A DNA stretch of 64,000 nt from JBNJGB01 sp051747385 (GTDB taxonomy: Bacteria; Myxococcota_A; UBA9042; PHBI01; JACKFB01): the NCBI GenBank assembly GCA_051747385.1, contig JBNJGB010000025.1:35656-99655 (forward strand), in the 5' to 3' direction. The position numbers and the translations under genes are program-made. The notes below the pieces were generated by a model. It saw only the letters and a list, made by a program, of their open reading frames with translations. It had not been told where the DNA came from and did not search any database. Shown here one piece after another: positions 54,763-63,712 of the stretch (positions are counted from its first letter, which is position 1; each line of letters begins with the position of its first letter).

Positions 54763-56237
54763 GGAGGCCCATGCTCACCGTGGCCGCACTGACCCTGGCC
54801 ACCCTGTCGACGCCGGCGCAGGCCGGGGAGCCCGCCGGGGCGCGCGCCCAGGCGCCATCCACGGCGCTCGTGGACGCCTACAAGAAGGAATACGCCTTCC
54901 TGGAGGCGGAGAAGGAGGCCCTGCAGGCGCGCCTGCGCGAGCTGGAGCGCACCTCCCGGCGCCGCATCGCCCGGGAGGAGGCCGCCCTGGCCGCCATGCA
55001 GGAGGAGGTGCTGTCGACCCGCGCCGAGGCCGATCGCCTGGAGGAGCGGCTCGCCGCCCTGAAGCGCGAGGGAGGGCACGCCGAGGACGAGGACGACCGG
55101 GTCTTGGAGACCCTGGAGCGGGCGCGGGAGACCCTCCTGGAGGCGGGCGTGTCGCTCCCCGAGCCGCCGGAGGACGCGGCGGGACGGGTCGAGGAGCTGA
55201 AGACCCTGGTCGCCGGCGCCGCCGACCTCCTCGGCGAGCGCTCCCGCATCCTCCGAGAGCCGGGGAGCTTCTTCCTGAACGACGGCGGCCTGGTGGAGGG
55301 AGAGCTGATCCACCTGGGCCCGATCGCCACGTTCGGAGTGAGCGACGACGCGTCGGGCGCCCTCGCACCGGCGGGCGCCGGCAAGCTGCGGCTGTGGCAC
55401 GCCGACGCCTCGGAGACGGCCCGGGCCCTGGCGGCCGGGGAGCAACCGGAGACCCTGCGGATGTTCGTCTACGAGGACCCCGACCGGGCCGTGAGCCACA
55501 AGCCGCCGAAGACGCCCCGGGAGATCGTGGAGAGCGGCGGCCTCATCGCCTGGGTCATCGTCGGCCTGGGCGCCCTGGCCGCGCTGCTGGTCGTCGTCCG
55601 CGCCCTGATGCTCACCTGGTACGGCGTCGGCGTCCGCCGGGTCGCTCGCCGGGTGGCCGACCTCGTGGGTCGCGGCCACGCCGCGGAGGCCCTGGAACAC
55701 GCGAGGAGGGCCCGAGGTGCCGTAGGCCGCGTGATGCGGACCACGGTGGCGAACCTCCACCGGGAGCGCGCCACCCTCGAGGACCTCGTGAGCGAGGCGC
55801 TGCTCGCCGAGACGCCGCGCATCGAGCGCTTCGGCTCGGCCATCACGGTCTTCGCCGCCGTGGCCCCGCTGCTGGGGCTCCTGGGCACCGTGACCGGGAT
55901 GATCTCCACCTTCGACGTCATCACGGAGCACGGCACGGGCGACCCCAAGCTGCTGTCCGGCGGTATCTCCGAGGCCCTGGTCACCACGGAGCTGGGCCTG
56001 GTGGTGGCCATCCCCACGCTGCTCCTCGGGACGCTGCTGTCGGGTCGCGCCAACCAGGTCCAGATCCTGCTGGAGCGCGGCGCCCTCCGCGTCCTGAACG
56101 AGGCCCGCCTGTGCCCCCACGCGCTGGCCGAGCCGTCGCCCGAGCCCGCCGCGATCCCCACGGAGGACGACGCATGCACGACCTCGAGCTCCTCGTCGAT
56201 CAGCTCCGAGACACGGTCGCCCGCGGCGGCTTCGTGA
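54759..56237 (+). CDS. TtpC-like MotA/TolQ/ExbB protein with periplasmic coiled coil
   Basis: A 492-residue protein. Signal peptide (TVAALTLATLSTPAQA), coiled coil (40-140) and beta module (DGGLVEGELIHLGPIATFGV) lie outside. The C-terminal 240 residues are an ExbB-type proton channel: a membrane segment (WVIVGLGALAALLVVVRALM) and the pair VFAAVAPLLGLLGTVTGM and LVTTELGLVVAIPTLLLG. The layout matches Vibrio TtpC. The 3' end overlaps the next gene by 64 bp, so its Ser-rich tail (CTTSSSSSISSETRS) is encoded in another frame over the ExbB start. Confidence 0.9.
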   Translation: MRRPMLTVAALTLATLSTPAQAGEPAGARAQAPSTALVDAYKKEYAFLEAEKEALQARLRELERTSRRRIAREEAALAAMQEEVLSTRAEADRLEERLAALKREGGHAEDEDDRVLETLERARETLLEAGVSLPEPPEDAAGRVEELKTLVAGAADLLGERSRILREPGSFFLNDGGLVEGELIHLGPIATFGVSDDASGALAPAGAGKLRLWHADASETARALAAGEQPETLRMFVYEDPDRAVSHKPPKTPREIVESGGLIAWVIVGLGALAALLVVVRALMLTWYGVGVRRVARRVADLVGRGHAAEALEHARRARGAVGRVMRTTVANLHRERATLEDLVSEALLAETPRIERFGSAITVFAAVAPLLGLLGTVTGMISTFDVITEHGTGDPKLLSGGISEALVTTELGLVVAIPTLLLGTLLSGRANQVQILLERGALRVLNEARLCPHALAEPSPEPAAIPTEDDACTTSSSSSISSETRSPAAAS

Positions 56238-56779
56238 TGCCGCCCCTCGTGCTCGCGGCCGCCGCGCTCTGGTATGCGCTCGGCTGGCGGGCGTGGACGC
56301 TCCGTCGCGGCACGCTCCTCCGGGTGCGCACCCTGGTGGACCGGGTGCGCGCCGGTCGACGGATCCGTCCGCGGGGGATGATCGACACGGCGGTCCTTCG
56401 GGGCCTGACCCTCGCCGAGCGCGGTGTCCCGGACCTCCGCGCCTTCCTCGACGAGGCATTCACCGACCTGGAGGACGATCTCGGCCGCTACGGCACGCTC
56501 GTGAAGGCGATCGTGGTGGTGGCGCCCCTGACCGGCCTCCTCGGCACGGTGGCCGGCATGGTGGAGACCTTCGACGCGCTCGGCGAGATGGCCCTGTTCA
56601 CCCAGTCGGGTGGCATCGCCGGCGGCATCTCCCAGGCGCTCCTGTCCACCCAGATGGGCCTGGCGGTCGCCATCCCCGGGCTGGTCGTGGGCCGGATGCT
56701 CCAGCGCAAGCAGGAGCTGCTCGGAGGCGAGCTGGAGCAGGTCAAGGACACCCTCTGCAGCGGGGAGGTGCTCGGATGA
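56174..56779 (+). CDS. exbB: ExbB-family proton-channel protein
   Basis: A 201-residue ExbB/TolQ homologue: membrane segment FVMPPLVLAAAALWYALGW, then VVVAPLTGLLGTVAGMVETF and LSTQMGLAVAIPGLVVGRML. No periplasmic extension, in contrast to the TtpC-like gene before it. ATG 56174 follows GGAGGACGAC and lies inside the previous gene. Stop overlaps exbD (ATGA). Confidence 0.93.
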   Translation: MHDLELLVDQLRDTVARGGFVMPPLVLAAAALWYALGWRAWTLRRGTLLRVRTLVDRVRAGRRIRPRGMIDTAVLRGLTLAERGVPDLRAFLDEAFTDLEDDLGRYGTLVKAIVVVAPLTGLLGTVAGMVETFDALGEMALFTQSGGIAGGISQALLSTQMGLAVAIPGLVVGRMLQRKQELLGGELEQVKDTLCSGEVLG

Positions 56780-57180
56780 AGCGCTTCCGACACCGCGAGG
56801 AGGCGGCCGGGATCGACATCTCGCCGCTCATCGACATGGTCTTCATCCTCCTCATCTTCTTCATGGTCTCCACCACCTTCGTAAAGGACATGAAGCTCGA
56901 GCTGGAGCGCCCGAGCGCCGCCAGCGCCAGCCGCGCCTCGAGCAAATCCCTGCGCGTCTACGTCGACCGGTCCGGCGCCGTGTACGTCGACGAGGCGCCG
57001 GTGAAGTCGTGGATGCTCCAGTCGCGCGTCCGCGACCTGCTGGCGTCGTCCACGGACAAGTCCGTCCTGGTGGTCACCGACGGCCACGTCCCCGCCGAGC
57101 AGCTCATCGAGGTGGTGGACCAGTGCCGCCTCGGCGGCGCGGCGGACGTCGGGGTGGCCACCGAGCAGGAGGCCGGCTGA
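56776..57180 (+). CDS. exbD: ExbD-family energiser protein
   Basis: A 134-residue ExbD/TolR homologue with one membrane segment (MVFILLIFFMVSTTF) and the proton-carrying Asp20 in ISPLIDMVF. The periplasmic domain has SLRVYVDRSGAVYVDEAPV and SVLVVTDGHVPAEQLIEVVD. Works with the two ExbB-type proteins. ATGA overlap upstream; 2 bp to tonB. Confidence 0.94.
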   Translation: MKRFRHREEAAGIDISPLIDMVFILLIFFMVSTTFVKDMKLELERPSAASASRASSKSLRVYVDRSGAVYVDEAPVKSWMLQSRVRDLLASSTDKSVLVVTDGHVPAEQLIEVVDQCRLGGAADVGVATEQEAG

Positions 57181-57182
57181 GC

Positions 57183-57851
57183 ATGGCGCGGGTGGACGAC
57201 ATCCGACCCCGGGCACGCGCCCTGCGATCCCTGTCGGGCCTGCTGTTCATGGCGACCGGCGCCGGGCTGGTGTTCGCGCTGGTCATCGCGATGAACCTCC
57301 AGTCCACGCCGCCCACGAAGGAGACCTCCAAGGCCCCGGTGGCCTTCGAGGTCGAGCGGAAGCCGCCGAAGCCGAAGAAGAAGCCGAAGCCGAGGCCGCG
57401 TCGCCAGCGTCGGCAGACCCGGCGCGCCCCCCCGGCTCCGGTCCCCGACCTCGCCGGGGCGCTGTCCGGCGTGGACCTTGGTCTCCGCGGGCACGGCCCC
57501 ATGGACCTGGGAGACGCCTCGGCGCAGGAGCTCGCCGGCGCCGGCGCGGCCGAGGACCTCGTCATGAGCGAGGGAGCCTTCGACGTGCCCCCGAAAGCCG
57601 TGCAGCGGGTCGCTCCCTCCTACCCCGCGCGGGCCCGCGCCAAGGGAGTGACGGGCTACGTGAAGCTCCAGCTCCTCGTCGACGAGCGCGGCCGGGTCGA
57701 CCGGGTGCGGGTCCTGGAGGCCACCCCGAAGGGCGTCTTCGAGCAGGCCGCCGTCCAGGCCGTCCGCCAGTGGCGCTTCCAACCCGGCGTCTACGGCGGC
57801 GAGCCCCGGGCCGGCCGCGTCACCCAGGTGCTCCGGTTCGAGCTGACGTGA
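57183..57851 (+). CDS. tonB: TonB
   Basis: A 222-residue TonB. Membrane anchor 17-40 (GLLFMATGAGLVFALVIAMN), Lys/Pro/Arg-rich spacer (KPPKPKKKPKPRPRRQRRQT), a Gly/Asp-rich middle and the C-terminal domain (130-222: RVAPSYPARARAKGVTGYVK, LEATPKGVFEQAAVQAVRQW). It couples the proton motive force to a receptor. GTGA overlap with the next gene. Confidence 0.94.
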   Translation: MARVDDIRPRARALRSLSGLLFMATGAGLVFALVIAMNLQSTPPTKETSKAPVAFEVERKPPKPKKKPKPRPRRQRRQTRRAPPAPVPDLAGALSGVDLGLRGHGPMDLGDASAQELAGAGAAEDLVMSEGAFDVPPKAVQRVAPSYPARARAKGVTGYVKLQLLVDERGRVDRVRVLEATPKGVFEQAAVQAVRQWRFQPGVYGGEPRAGRVTQVLRFELT

Positions 57852-59014
57852 GATCCCCGATGCGCGCCGCCGTCGCTCTGCTGCTCCTCGTCGTCGCGTG
57901 GGCCCCCGTCACGCGCGCCGCCGAGGACGCCCCCGCGTCGAAGGAGGTGGATCACCTCGCCCTGGCCGCCGTGCTCCTGGACGACGGCCACGTGGACCGG
58001 GCCGCGCGGGAGCTGGAGGAGGTCTCGCCCGACGACGAGGCCGTGGACGCCGCCCGCTTCTGGACGCTCCTGGGCCTCGTGGAGCTGAAGCGGAACCGCT
58101 TGCCCGAAGCCGCCGAGGCCCTGGACGCCGCGCTCGACGCGGGGCAGACCGCTCCCGTGGCCTGGGTGCTGCTGGCCCAGGCGCGCTATCGCCTGGAGGA
58201 CTGGGAGGGGACCCTGGAGGCCCTGGACGCCGCGGGCCCCGAGGCCGTCGACCGCCCGGCCCTGGTCGAGATGCGCGCCCAGGCCTTGTGGCGCCTCGAA
58301 CGGCGCCCGGAGGCCTACGACGCCCTGGTGGAGGGCGCCCGGCGTTTCCCCGACGTTCCGGAGCTCACGCGTCAGCGCATCCGGCTCCTCGTGGAGCTGG
58401 GCTTGTTCCTGGAGGCCGCCGATCTCGGACGCCGCCACCTGGAGCGCCTGGACGCCGGCCCGGAGGCCTGGGTCGCCATCGCCGAGGCGCTCCGACGAGG
58501 TCGCTCCCACGAGGAGGCGGCGCGGCTCCTGGAGGCTGCGAACCTGCACTTCCCGGCCGACGAGCGCGTCTCCATCGCCCTCGCGCGCGCCCACCTGGAC
58601 GCCGGGCGCGCGCTCGCCGCCGCGCAGATCTTCGAGCGGGCGTCTGCGTGCCACCCGGCGCTCGCCGCCGACGCCGTGGAGCTCTACCGGCGGGCCGGCA
58701 AGCACCTCCGCGCGCTGTTCCTGAACTCGCGCGTCGTCGACCAGGAGACGAAGGCACGCCAGCGGCTCGGTATCCTCGTCGACCTGGCCCGCTTCGAGTC
58801 CGTCCTGGCCCTCGGCCCCCGCCTCGCCCGCCTGGGCCTCGGCGACGACGACCCGGTCCGCTACGCCATGGCGTACGCGGCTTTCCGCACCGGCGCCTTC
58901 GACGAAGCCGATCGCTGGCTGAAGGGCCTGTCCGATCCGGCGCTGTTCGAGAAGGCCGCCGAGCTTCGCCGCGCCATGGCCTCCTGCACCCCCGCACCCT
59001 GGGGGTGCGAATAG
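57848..59014 (+). CDS. TPR-repeat periplasmic protein of the TonB cluster
   Basis: A 388-residue protein with signal peptide (AAVALLLLVVAWAPVTRA) and about eight TPR-like helical pairs (ARFWTLLGLVELKRNRLPEA, PVAWVLLAQARYRLEDWEGT and so on). Matches the TPR gene that ends Vibrio TonB2 operons. GTG 57848 overlaps the tonB stop; ATG 57860 would drop four residues and is an alternative. The stop shares its last base with the next GTG start (TAGTG). Confidence 0.85.
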   Translation: MRSPMRAAVALLLLVVAWAPVTRAAEDAPASKEVDHLALAAVLLDDGHVDRAARELEEVSPDDEAVDAARFWTLLGLVELKRNRLPEAAEALDAALDAGQTAPVAWVLLAQARYRLEDWEGTLEALDAAGPEAVDRPALVEMRAQALWRLERRPEAYDALVEGARRFPDVPELTRQRIRLLVELGLFLEAADLGRRHLERLDAGPEAWVAIAEALRRGRSHEEAARLLEAANLHFPADERVSIALARAHLDAGRALAAAQIFERASACHPALAADAVELYRRAGKHLRALFLNSRVVDQETKARQRLGILVDLARFESVLALGPRLARLGLGDDDPVRYAMAYAAFRTGAFDEADRWLKGLSDPALFEKAAELRRAMASCTPAPWGCE

Positions 59015-59040
59015 TGGGGTCAAACCTACGCACTTTTCAT
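59014..59040 (+). repeat. GTGGGGTCAA-type repeat word, copy 2, at the receptor start
   Basis: GTGGGGTCAAACCTACGCA then CTTTTCAT lies exactly at the receptor's start codon and matches the inverted word at 47756-47774. The receptor's first codons therefore derive from a repeat, or the word arrived with an insertion between the TPR and receptor genes. Confidence 0.4.
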
Positions 59041-62000
59041 TTTCCGGTGCTCATCCGCGCCCTCGCCGGCGTGCTGCTCGCGCTCCTGATCGTCGCTCCG
59101 TTCGCCGGCGCGGCCCCGCCGGACGCCCACATCCGCGGCCTCGTCTTCGCCGCAGGCACGGACGCCCCCGTCCAGGGCGTGCGCGTCGCGGTCCCGGGCG
59201 GGCCGAGCGCCAAGACCGACGCGGACGGCGCCTTTCGCCTGGTGCTCCCTGCCGGGGAGGTCGTCCTGGTGATCGGCGGCGCCGGTTTCCCCAAGGTCCG
59301 CACGCCTCCCGTCCGCGCCGTGGCGGGCCACGTCACGGAGGTCCTCGCCACGGTCCGCCGGGACGGGGAACCGCCCGAGGTCTCCGTCGAGGCGGCCGGG
59401 CCCGTCGCTGCCGGTCCCGAGACCGCCGTCCCCGACGATCGACCCCGCCACGAGGTCTCCGGGGTGGTCGAGCGCCTCGACGGGGCGGGACCCGTCGAGG
59501 GGGCCCGGGTGTACGTCCGGGGCAATCCGGCCGAGGCGACCACGGACGCCCGCGGGCGCTTCCTGCTTCGCCTCCCCGAGGGGTCCTGGGACCTCACGAT
59601 CATCCACCCGCAGTTCACCTCGCGCTCCCTGAACGGCTTGCAGGTGCCGGTCTCCCCGGAGGGAGCGGAGGAGAGCTTGCGGGTGGCCCTTCCACCGGCG
59701 TCCGTCCAACTCGACGAGTTCGTGGTCTCCGCGCCACGGATCGAGGGCGGGACGGTCGCCCTCCTGGAGGAGCGCCGCGAGTCCCGGGCCGTGAGCGACA
59801 TCATCGGCGCCGAGCAGATGTCGCGCTCCGGGGACTCGGACGCCGCCGGCGCCCTGACCCGCGTGACGGGCGTGACCCTGGTGGACGGCAAGTACGTCTA
59901 CGTCCGAGGCATGGGCGATCGCTATTCGACGACCCTGCTGGACGGCGCCCACCTCCCCAGCCCGGACCCGACGCGGCGGGTGGTGCCCCTCGACATGTTC
60001 CCCACGGACATGCTGGAGAGCATCGTCGTCCAGAAGAGCTGGAGCCCGGATCGGCCCGGGGAGTTCGGCGGCGGCGTGGTCTCCCTGCGGACGCGGGCGT
60101 TCCCCTCCGAGCCCACCGCCTCGGTCTCGCTGAGCGCCGGGGTGCTCACCGGCACGACCTTCTCCGAGGGCCTCGCGGGGACCGACGGTCCGACGGACTG
60201 GCTCGGCTTCGACGGCGGGCATCGCGCCCTGTCCGACGAGGTGGCCGAAGCCTCCCGGGAGGCGCCCCTCCTGGAGACCGATCGCTTCGGGAACGGGGGC
60301 TACACGGCCGAGCAGCTGGAGCGCTTCGGCGAGTCCCTGGACCACGACGCCCGCATCGAGCAGGAGACCCTGCGACCCGACCTGGGCCTGGCGGCCACCG
60401 GCGGCACCTCCTGGGAGATCGGCCCGGGGCGCGGCGGCTTCCTCGCGGCGCTGACCTACGACAACGAGTGGACCCACCGCGACGGGCTGGTGCGCTACTA
60501 CAACGTGGGGAGCGACGGCGGCCTCGAGATCCGCTCCAACTACGATCCCTACGTGAGGACCACCAACCACGTAGGCCTCAACGGCATCCTGAGCATGGGC
60601 TGGGAGACGGAGGAGGACCACGCCCTCCGGGCCACCACGGTGGTGAACCGCTCCACGGACGACATCGCCCGCCGCTACGAGGGCTACAACCGGGACGTGG
60701 ACGGGACCATCCGCATCAGCCGCCTGCGGTGGGTGGAGCGGATGCTCGTCTCCCAGCAGCTTCACGGCGAGCACACCCTGGCGGCGGGTGGCCCCGTCCT
60801 GGGGTGGCGCTACGCCTGGTCGCTGGCCACCGGCGATGAGCCGAACCGCCGGGACTGGCGCTACGACTACGAGGAGGGCGTCGACGCGTGGTTCCTCTCC
60901 GACCGGCCGGAGGGGAACCGACGCGTCTTCAGCGAGGCGGAGGACCGGGTCCACGACGCCGGCCTGGACGTGACGATCCCGGTGGAGCTGCCGGGGGCGT
61001 GGGACCTGGAGGTGAAGACCGGGGCGGCTGCGGCCATCAAGCGCCGCGACGTGGACACCAGGCGCTTCACCTTCCAGGACAAGGGCCCCCTCGCCCGCGA
61101 CGACGACGTCCTGCGGCTGCCCATCCACCAGGTACTCACTCCGGAGTACATCGGACCGGACGGGTTCCAGCTCGCGGAGACCACCCTGGGCACGGATCGA
61201 TACCGGGGCCGACACGACGTGTTCGCCGGCTTCGGCATGGCCACGGTGCAGGTCCCCGGAGACGTGGAGGTGGCCGGGGGCGTGCGGCTCGAGCACTCCA
61301 TCCAGCGCATCGAGACCTACGACCCCTTCGCCGTGAACCCGGAGGCCGTGGAGGGCGGGCCGACGACCACCGACGTCCTGCCCTCCGTGTCGGCGCGCTG
61401 GTCGTTCCGCGAGGACATGCAGCTCCGCGCGGCCGTGGGTCGGACACTCAACCGCCCGAACCTCCGGGAGCTCTCCCCGGCGGTCTTCAACTCCGACACC
61501 GGAGGCTACATGCGCCGCGGCAACCCCGATCTCCAGCCCGGCCGCCTGACGCACGTGGACGCTCGCTGGGAGTGGTATCCGGATCGAGGCGAGAGCGTGT
61601 CCGTCGGAGCGTTCTTCAAACACCTCGACCGGCCCATCGAGGACGTCATCGTCCAGGGCGCCCAGTTCGTCGCCACCTGGCAGAACGCCGATCGCGCCCG
61701 GAACCTGGGCGTCGAGGTGGAGGCGCGCAAGGGCCTCGGCTTCCTCTCGCCGACCCTGCGGGATCTGTACGTGGCCGGGAACGCCGCGTGGATCTGGTCC
61801 CGGGTCGAGATCGGCGCGGACGGCTCCAAGAGCGTGCAGACGAACCAGGAGCGTCCGCTGCAGGGACAGTCGCCCTTCGTGTTCAACCTCCAGGTGGGCT
61901 GGGACGACGCCGACCGCGGGTCGCGCGTGGCACTGCTGTACAACGTCTTCGGTCGCCGGATCGCCCGGGTGGGCACGGCCGGCGCGCCGGACACCTACGA

Positions 62001-62178
62001 GGAGCCCGTCCACCGGCTGGACCTGGTGCTCTCCCAGGACCTGGGCGCCGGCGTCTCCCTCGGCTTCAAGGCGAAGAACCTCGTCGACCCGCCTGTGGAG
62101 CAGACCCAGGGTGGGCGACTCCGCTCCAGCTTCCGCAAGGGGCGGGAGCTCTCCCTGGGTGTGTCGAAGCGGTTCTGA
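59014..62178 (+). CDS. TonB-dependent receptor with two N-terminal regulatory-like domains
   Basis: A 1054-residue outer-membrane receptor. Signal peptide (LIRALAGVLLALLIVAPFAG), then two CarboxypepD_reg-like beta-sandwich domains: about 38-105 (HIRGLVFAAGTDAPVQGVRV) and 148-215 (EVSGVVERLDGAGPVEGARV). A TonB-box-like LDEFVVSA follows near 230, then the plug (245-380: SDAAGALTRVTGVTLVDGKY, VYVRGMGDRYSTTLLDG) and a 22-strand-type barrel ending in an aromatic residue (GVSKRF). GTG 59014 with GGGGGTG before it; GTG 59047 is an alternative. Substrate unknown. Confidence 0.92.
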   Translation: MGSNLRTFHFPVLIRALAGVLLALLIVAPFAGAAPPDAHIRGLVFAAGTDAPVQGVRVAVPGGPSAKTDADGAFRLVLPAGEVVLVIGGAGFPKVRTPPVRAVAGHVTEVLATVRRDGEPPEVSVEAAGPVAAGPETAVPDDRPRHEVSGVVERLDGAGPVEGARVYVRGNPAEATTDARGRFLLRLPEGSWDLTIIHPQFTSRSLNGLQVPVSPEGAEESLRVALPPASVQLDEFVVSAPRIEGGTVALLEERRESRAVSDIIGAEQMSRSGDSDAAGALTRVTGVTLVDGKYVYVRGMGDRYSTTLLDGAHLPSPDPTRRVVPLDMFPTDMLESIVVQKSWSPDRPGEFGGGVVSLRTRAFPSEPTASVSLSAGVLTGTTFSEGLAGTDGPTDWLGFDGGHRALSDEVAEASREAPLLETDRFGNGGYTAEQLERFGESLDHDARIEQETLRPDLGLAATGGTSWEIGPGRGGFLAALTYDNEWTHRDGLVRYYNVGSDGGLEIRSNYDPYVRTTNHVGLNGILSMGWETEEDHALRATTVVNRSTDDIARRYEGYNRDVDGTIRISRLRWVERMLVSQQLHGEHTLAAGGPVLGWRYAWSLATGDEPNRRDWRYDYEEGVDAWFLSDRPEGNRRVFSEAEDRVHDAGLDVTIPVELPGAWDLEVKTGAAAAIKRRDVDTRRFTFQDKGPLARDDDVLRLPIHQVLTPEYIGPDGFQLAETTLGTDRYRGRHDVFAGFGMATVQVPGDVEVAGGVRLEHSIQRIETYDPFAVNPEAVEGGPTTTDVLPSVSARWSFREDMQLRAAVGRTLNRPNLRELSPAVFNSDTGGYMRRGNPDLQPGRLTHVDARWEWYPDRGESVSVGAFFKHLDRPIEDVIVQGAQFVATWQNADRARNLGVEVEARKGLGFLSPTLRDLYVAGNAAWIWSRVEIGADGSKSVQTNQERPLQGQSPFVFNLQVGWDDADRGSRVALLYNVFGRRIARVGTAGAPDTYEEPVHRLDLVLSQDLGAGVSLGFKAKNLVDPPVEQTQGGRLRSSFRKGRELSLGVSKRF

Positions 62179-62425
62179 GCTGGCCCGGGTTTCTCACAAG
62201 ACGTCGAGCCAAACGCCGAGAGGCCCCCGTGGACCCGGCGTGGCGCGGACCGGAGGCGGGCATAGTCGTACTTGCAGTACGTCGAGCCCACCGGAGGGAG
62301 CACGCGCCGGAGAGGCGGGTGGATCCCAAGCTCCAGCCGGCGGATGGGGAGAAAGGCGGATCAGTTCACGCAACCGTCACCGCCGGTCCAAGGAGCCGTC
62401 GCAGGCGATCCCGATCCTCCGGTCC
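62179..62425. repeat. gap with small palindrome
   Basis: No gene. CGTAC-TTGCA-GTACG at 62267-62281 is a perfect 5-bp inverted repeat within a GC-rich tract. Nothing else was recognised before the response-regulator gene. Confidence 0.35.
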
Positions 62426-63121
62426 ATGGGGCGGAGCGAGACCATCCTCATCGTGGACGACGAGCAGGACCTGCTCGACACCCTCGCCTATCGCTGCCGG
62501 GAGGCCGGATACCGCCCGCTGCTGGCGACCAAGGGCGAGGAGGCACTCCATACGGCTGCGCGCGCCCGGCCCGCTCTCGTGGTCTTGGATTTGATGCTGC
62601 CGGACGTGCCCGGAACGGAGGTGTGCCGGCGGCTCCAGACCGACGCCGCGACGCGCCACATCCCCGTGGTGATGCTCACGGCTTGCGGCGAGGAGATCGA
62701 CCGAGTCGTGGGCTTCGAGCTCGGGGCCTCGGACTACGTGGTGAAGCCCTTCAGCTCGCGCGAGCTGATGCTGAGGATCCGGGCCGTCCTCCGCCGGGTC
62801 GGCCCCGTGAAGCCGAGCGCGCGGGAACAAGCGCTCCGGCTCGGCGCGGTGAGGGTCGACCCGGCCGCGCACAGGGTGCTCGTGGACGAGCGGGACGCCG
62901 GCCTGACCCTGCGCGAATTCCGCCTCCTGGAGGTGCTGGTCCGCCGCAGGGGTCACGTCCTGTCCCGCGAGGAGCTCCTCGACGCCGCCTGGCCCGACGA
63001 TGTCGACGTGATGGAGCGCTCCGTCGACGCGCTGGTGATGCGGATCCGGAGCAAGCTCGGCCCGGCGGCCGGCCTCCTGGAGACGGTCCGCGGCGTCGGC
63101 TATCGCGCCCGCACCGAGTAG
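62426..63121 (+). CDS. PhoB/OmpR-type response regulator
   Basis: A 231-residue regulator. Receiver (5-118): acidic pair Asp11/Asp12, phosphorylatable Asp55 (LVVLDLMLPD), Thr85, Lys107 (YVVKPFSSRE). Winged-helix DNA-binding domain (130-231): GLTLREFRLLEVLVRRRGHV and SVDALVMRIRSKLG with VRGVGYRA. ATG 62426 (MGRSETILIVDDEQ); a long upstream frame is spurious. No kinase gene adjacent. Confidence 0.94.
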   Translation: MGRSETILIVDDEQDLLDTLAYRCREAGYRPLLATKGEEALHTAARARPALVVLDLMLPDVPGTEVCRRLQTDAATRHIPVVMLTACGEEIDRVVGFELGASDYVVKPFSSRELMLRIRAVLRRVGPVKPSAREQALRLGAVRVDPAAHRVLVDERDAGLTLREFRLLEVLVRRRGHVLSREELLDAAWPDDVDVMERSVDALVMRIRSKLGPAAGLLETVRGVGYRARTE

Positions 63122-63144
63122 GGAGGTCTTCCCCGGTCGCGACC

Positions 63145-63660
63145 GTGTCCGAGAACGTCTCCCGGCTGACGGTGCGCGGCCCCCAAGGCGAGGAGCGGAC
63201 CGAACGGATGCCCGCAGACGCCAATCTCCAGCTCGTGGCGGCCGCCAGCTTCAAGCAGTACGTGCGCAAGATGATGGAGTACTACCACGCCGATCGGCTG
63301 GTCTACGCCGTCGTGGGCACGCCGAACCGCCTGGAGCGCGACCAGGGGTTCTTCGTGATGGGGGGCGACGGTGCCGCGGACGTCAAGCCCATCGCCCACC
63401 TCTACAAGACGCAGGTCTACGCTCTCGCCGACTGGATGAGGCTTCCCGACGAGGTGAGCTTCCGCGCCCCCACCACGGACACCTGCTCCATGGATCAGAA
63501 CCAGGAGGAGTTCTTCTTCTCGGTGCCCTGAGACAAGCTCGACATGTGCCTGCGCGCCTACGACCGGCAGGTCCCGGAGGAGGAGGTCGCCCAGGCCATC
63601 GACCCGGCCCCCGTGCAGATCACCCACGTCTACCGGGACATCGAGCGGAAGCGCCGCGCG
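63145..63660 (+). pseudogene. nadE: NAD+ synthase remnant
   Basis: The frame matches the C-terminal half of bacterial NAD+ synthase: LQLVAAASFKQYVRKMMEYY, HADRLVYAVVGTPNRLERDQ, GDGAADVKPIAHLYKTQVYA, then APTTDTCSMDQNQEEFFFSV. The ATP-binding SGG-x-DS half is absent. An in-frame TGA at 63529-63531 replaces the Tyr codon in the usual PYDKMD, and homology resumes right after (DKLDMCLRAYDRQVPEEEVA, then HVYRDIERKRRAARF). Two separate lesions make this a pseudogene; another nadE must exist in the genome. Confidence 0.85.
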
Positions 63661-63712
63661 GCCCGCTTCGCCCCCGCTCGGGCTCCGAGGAACACGCCAT
63701 GGGAGCGGGAGC

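Noticed and set aside
62111..62425. 105-codon N-terminal extension of the PhoB-like regulator
   Set aside because: The extension overlaps the end of the TonB receptor and has no domain; the receiver domain starts properly at ATG 62426.
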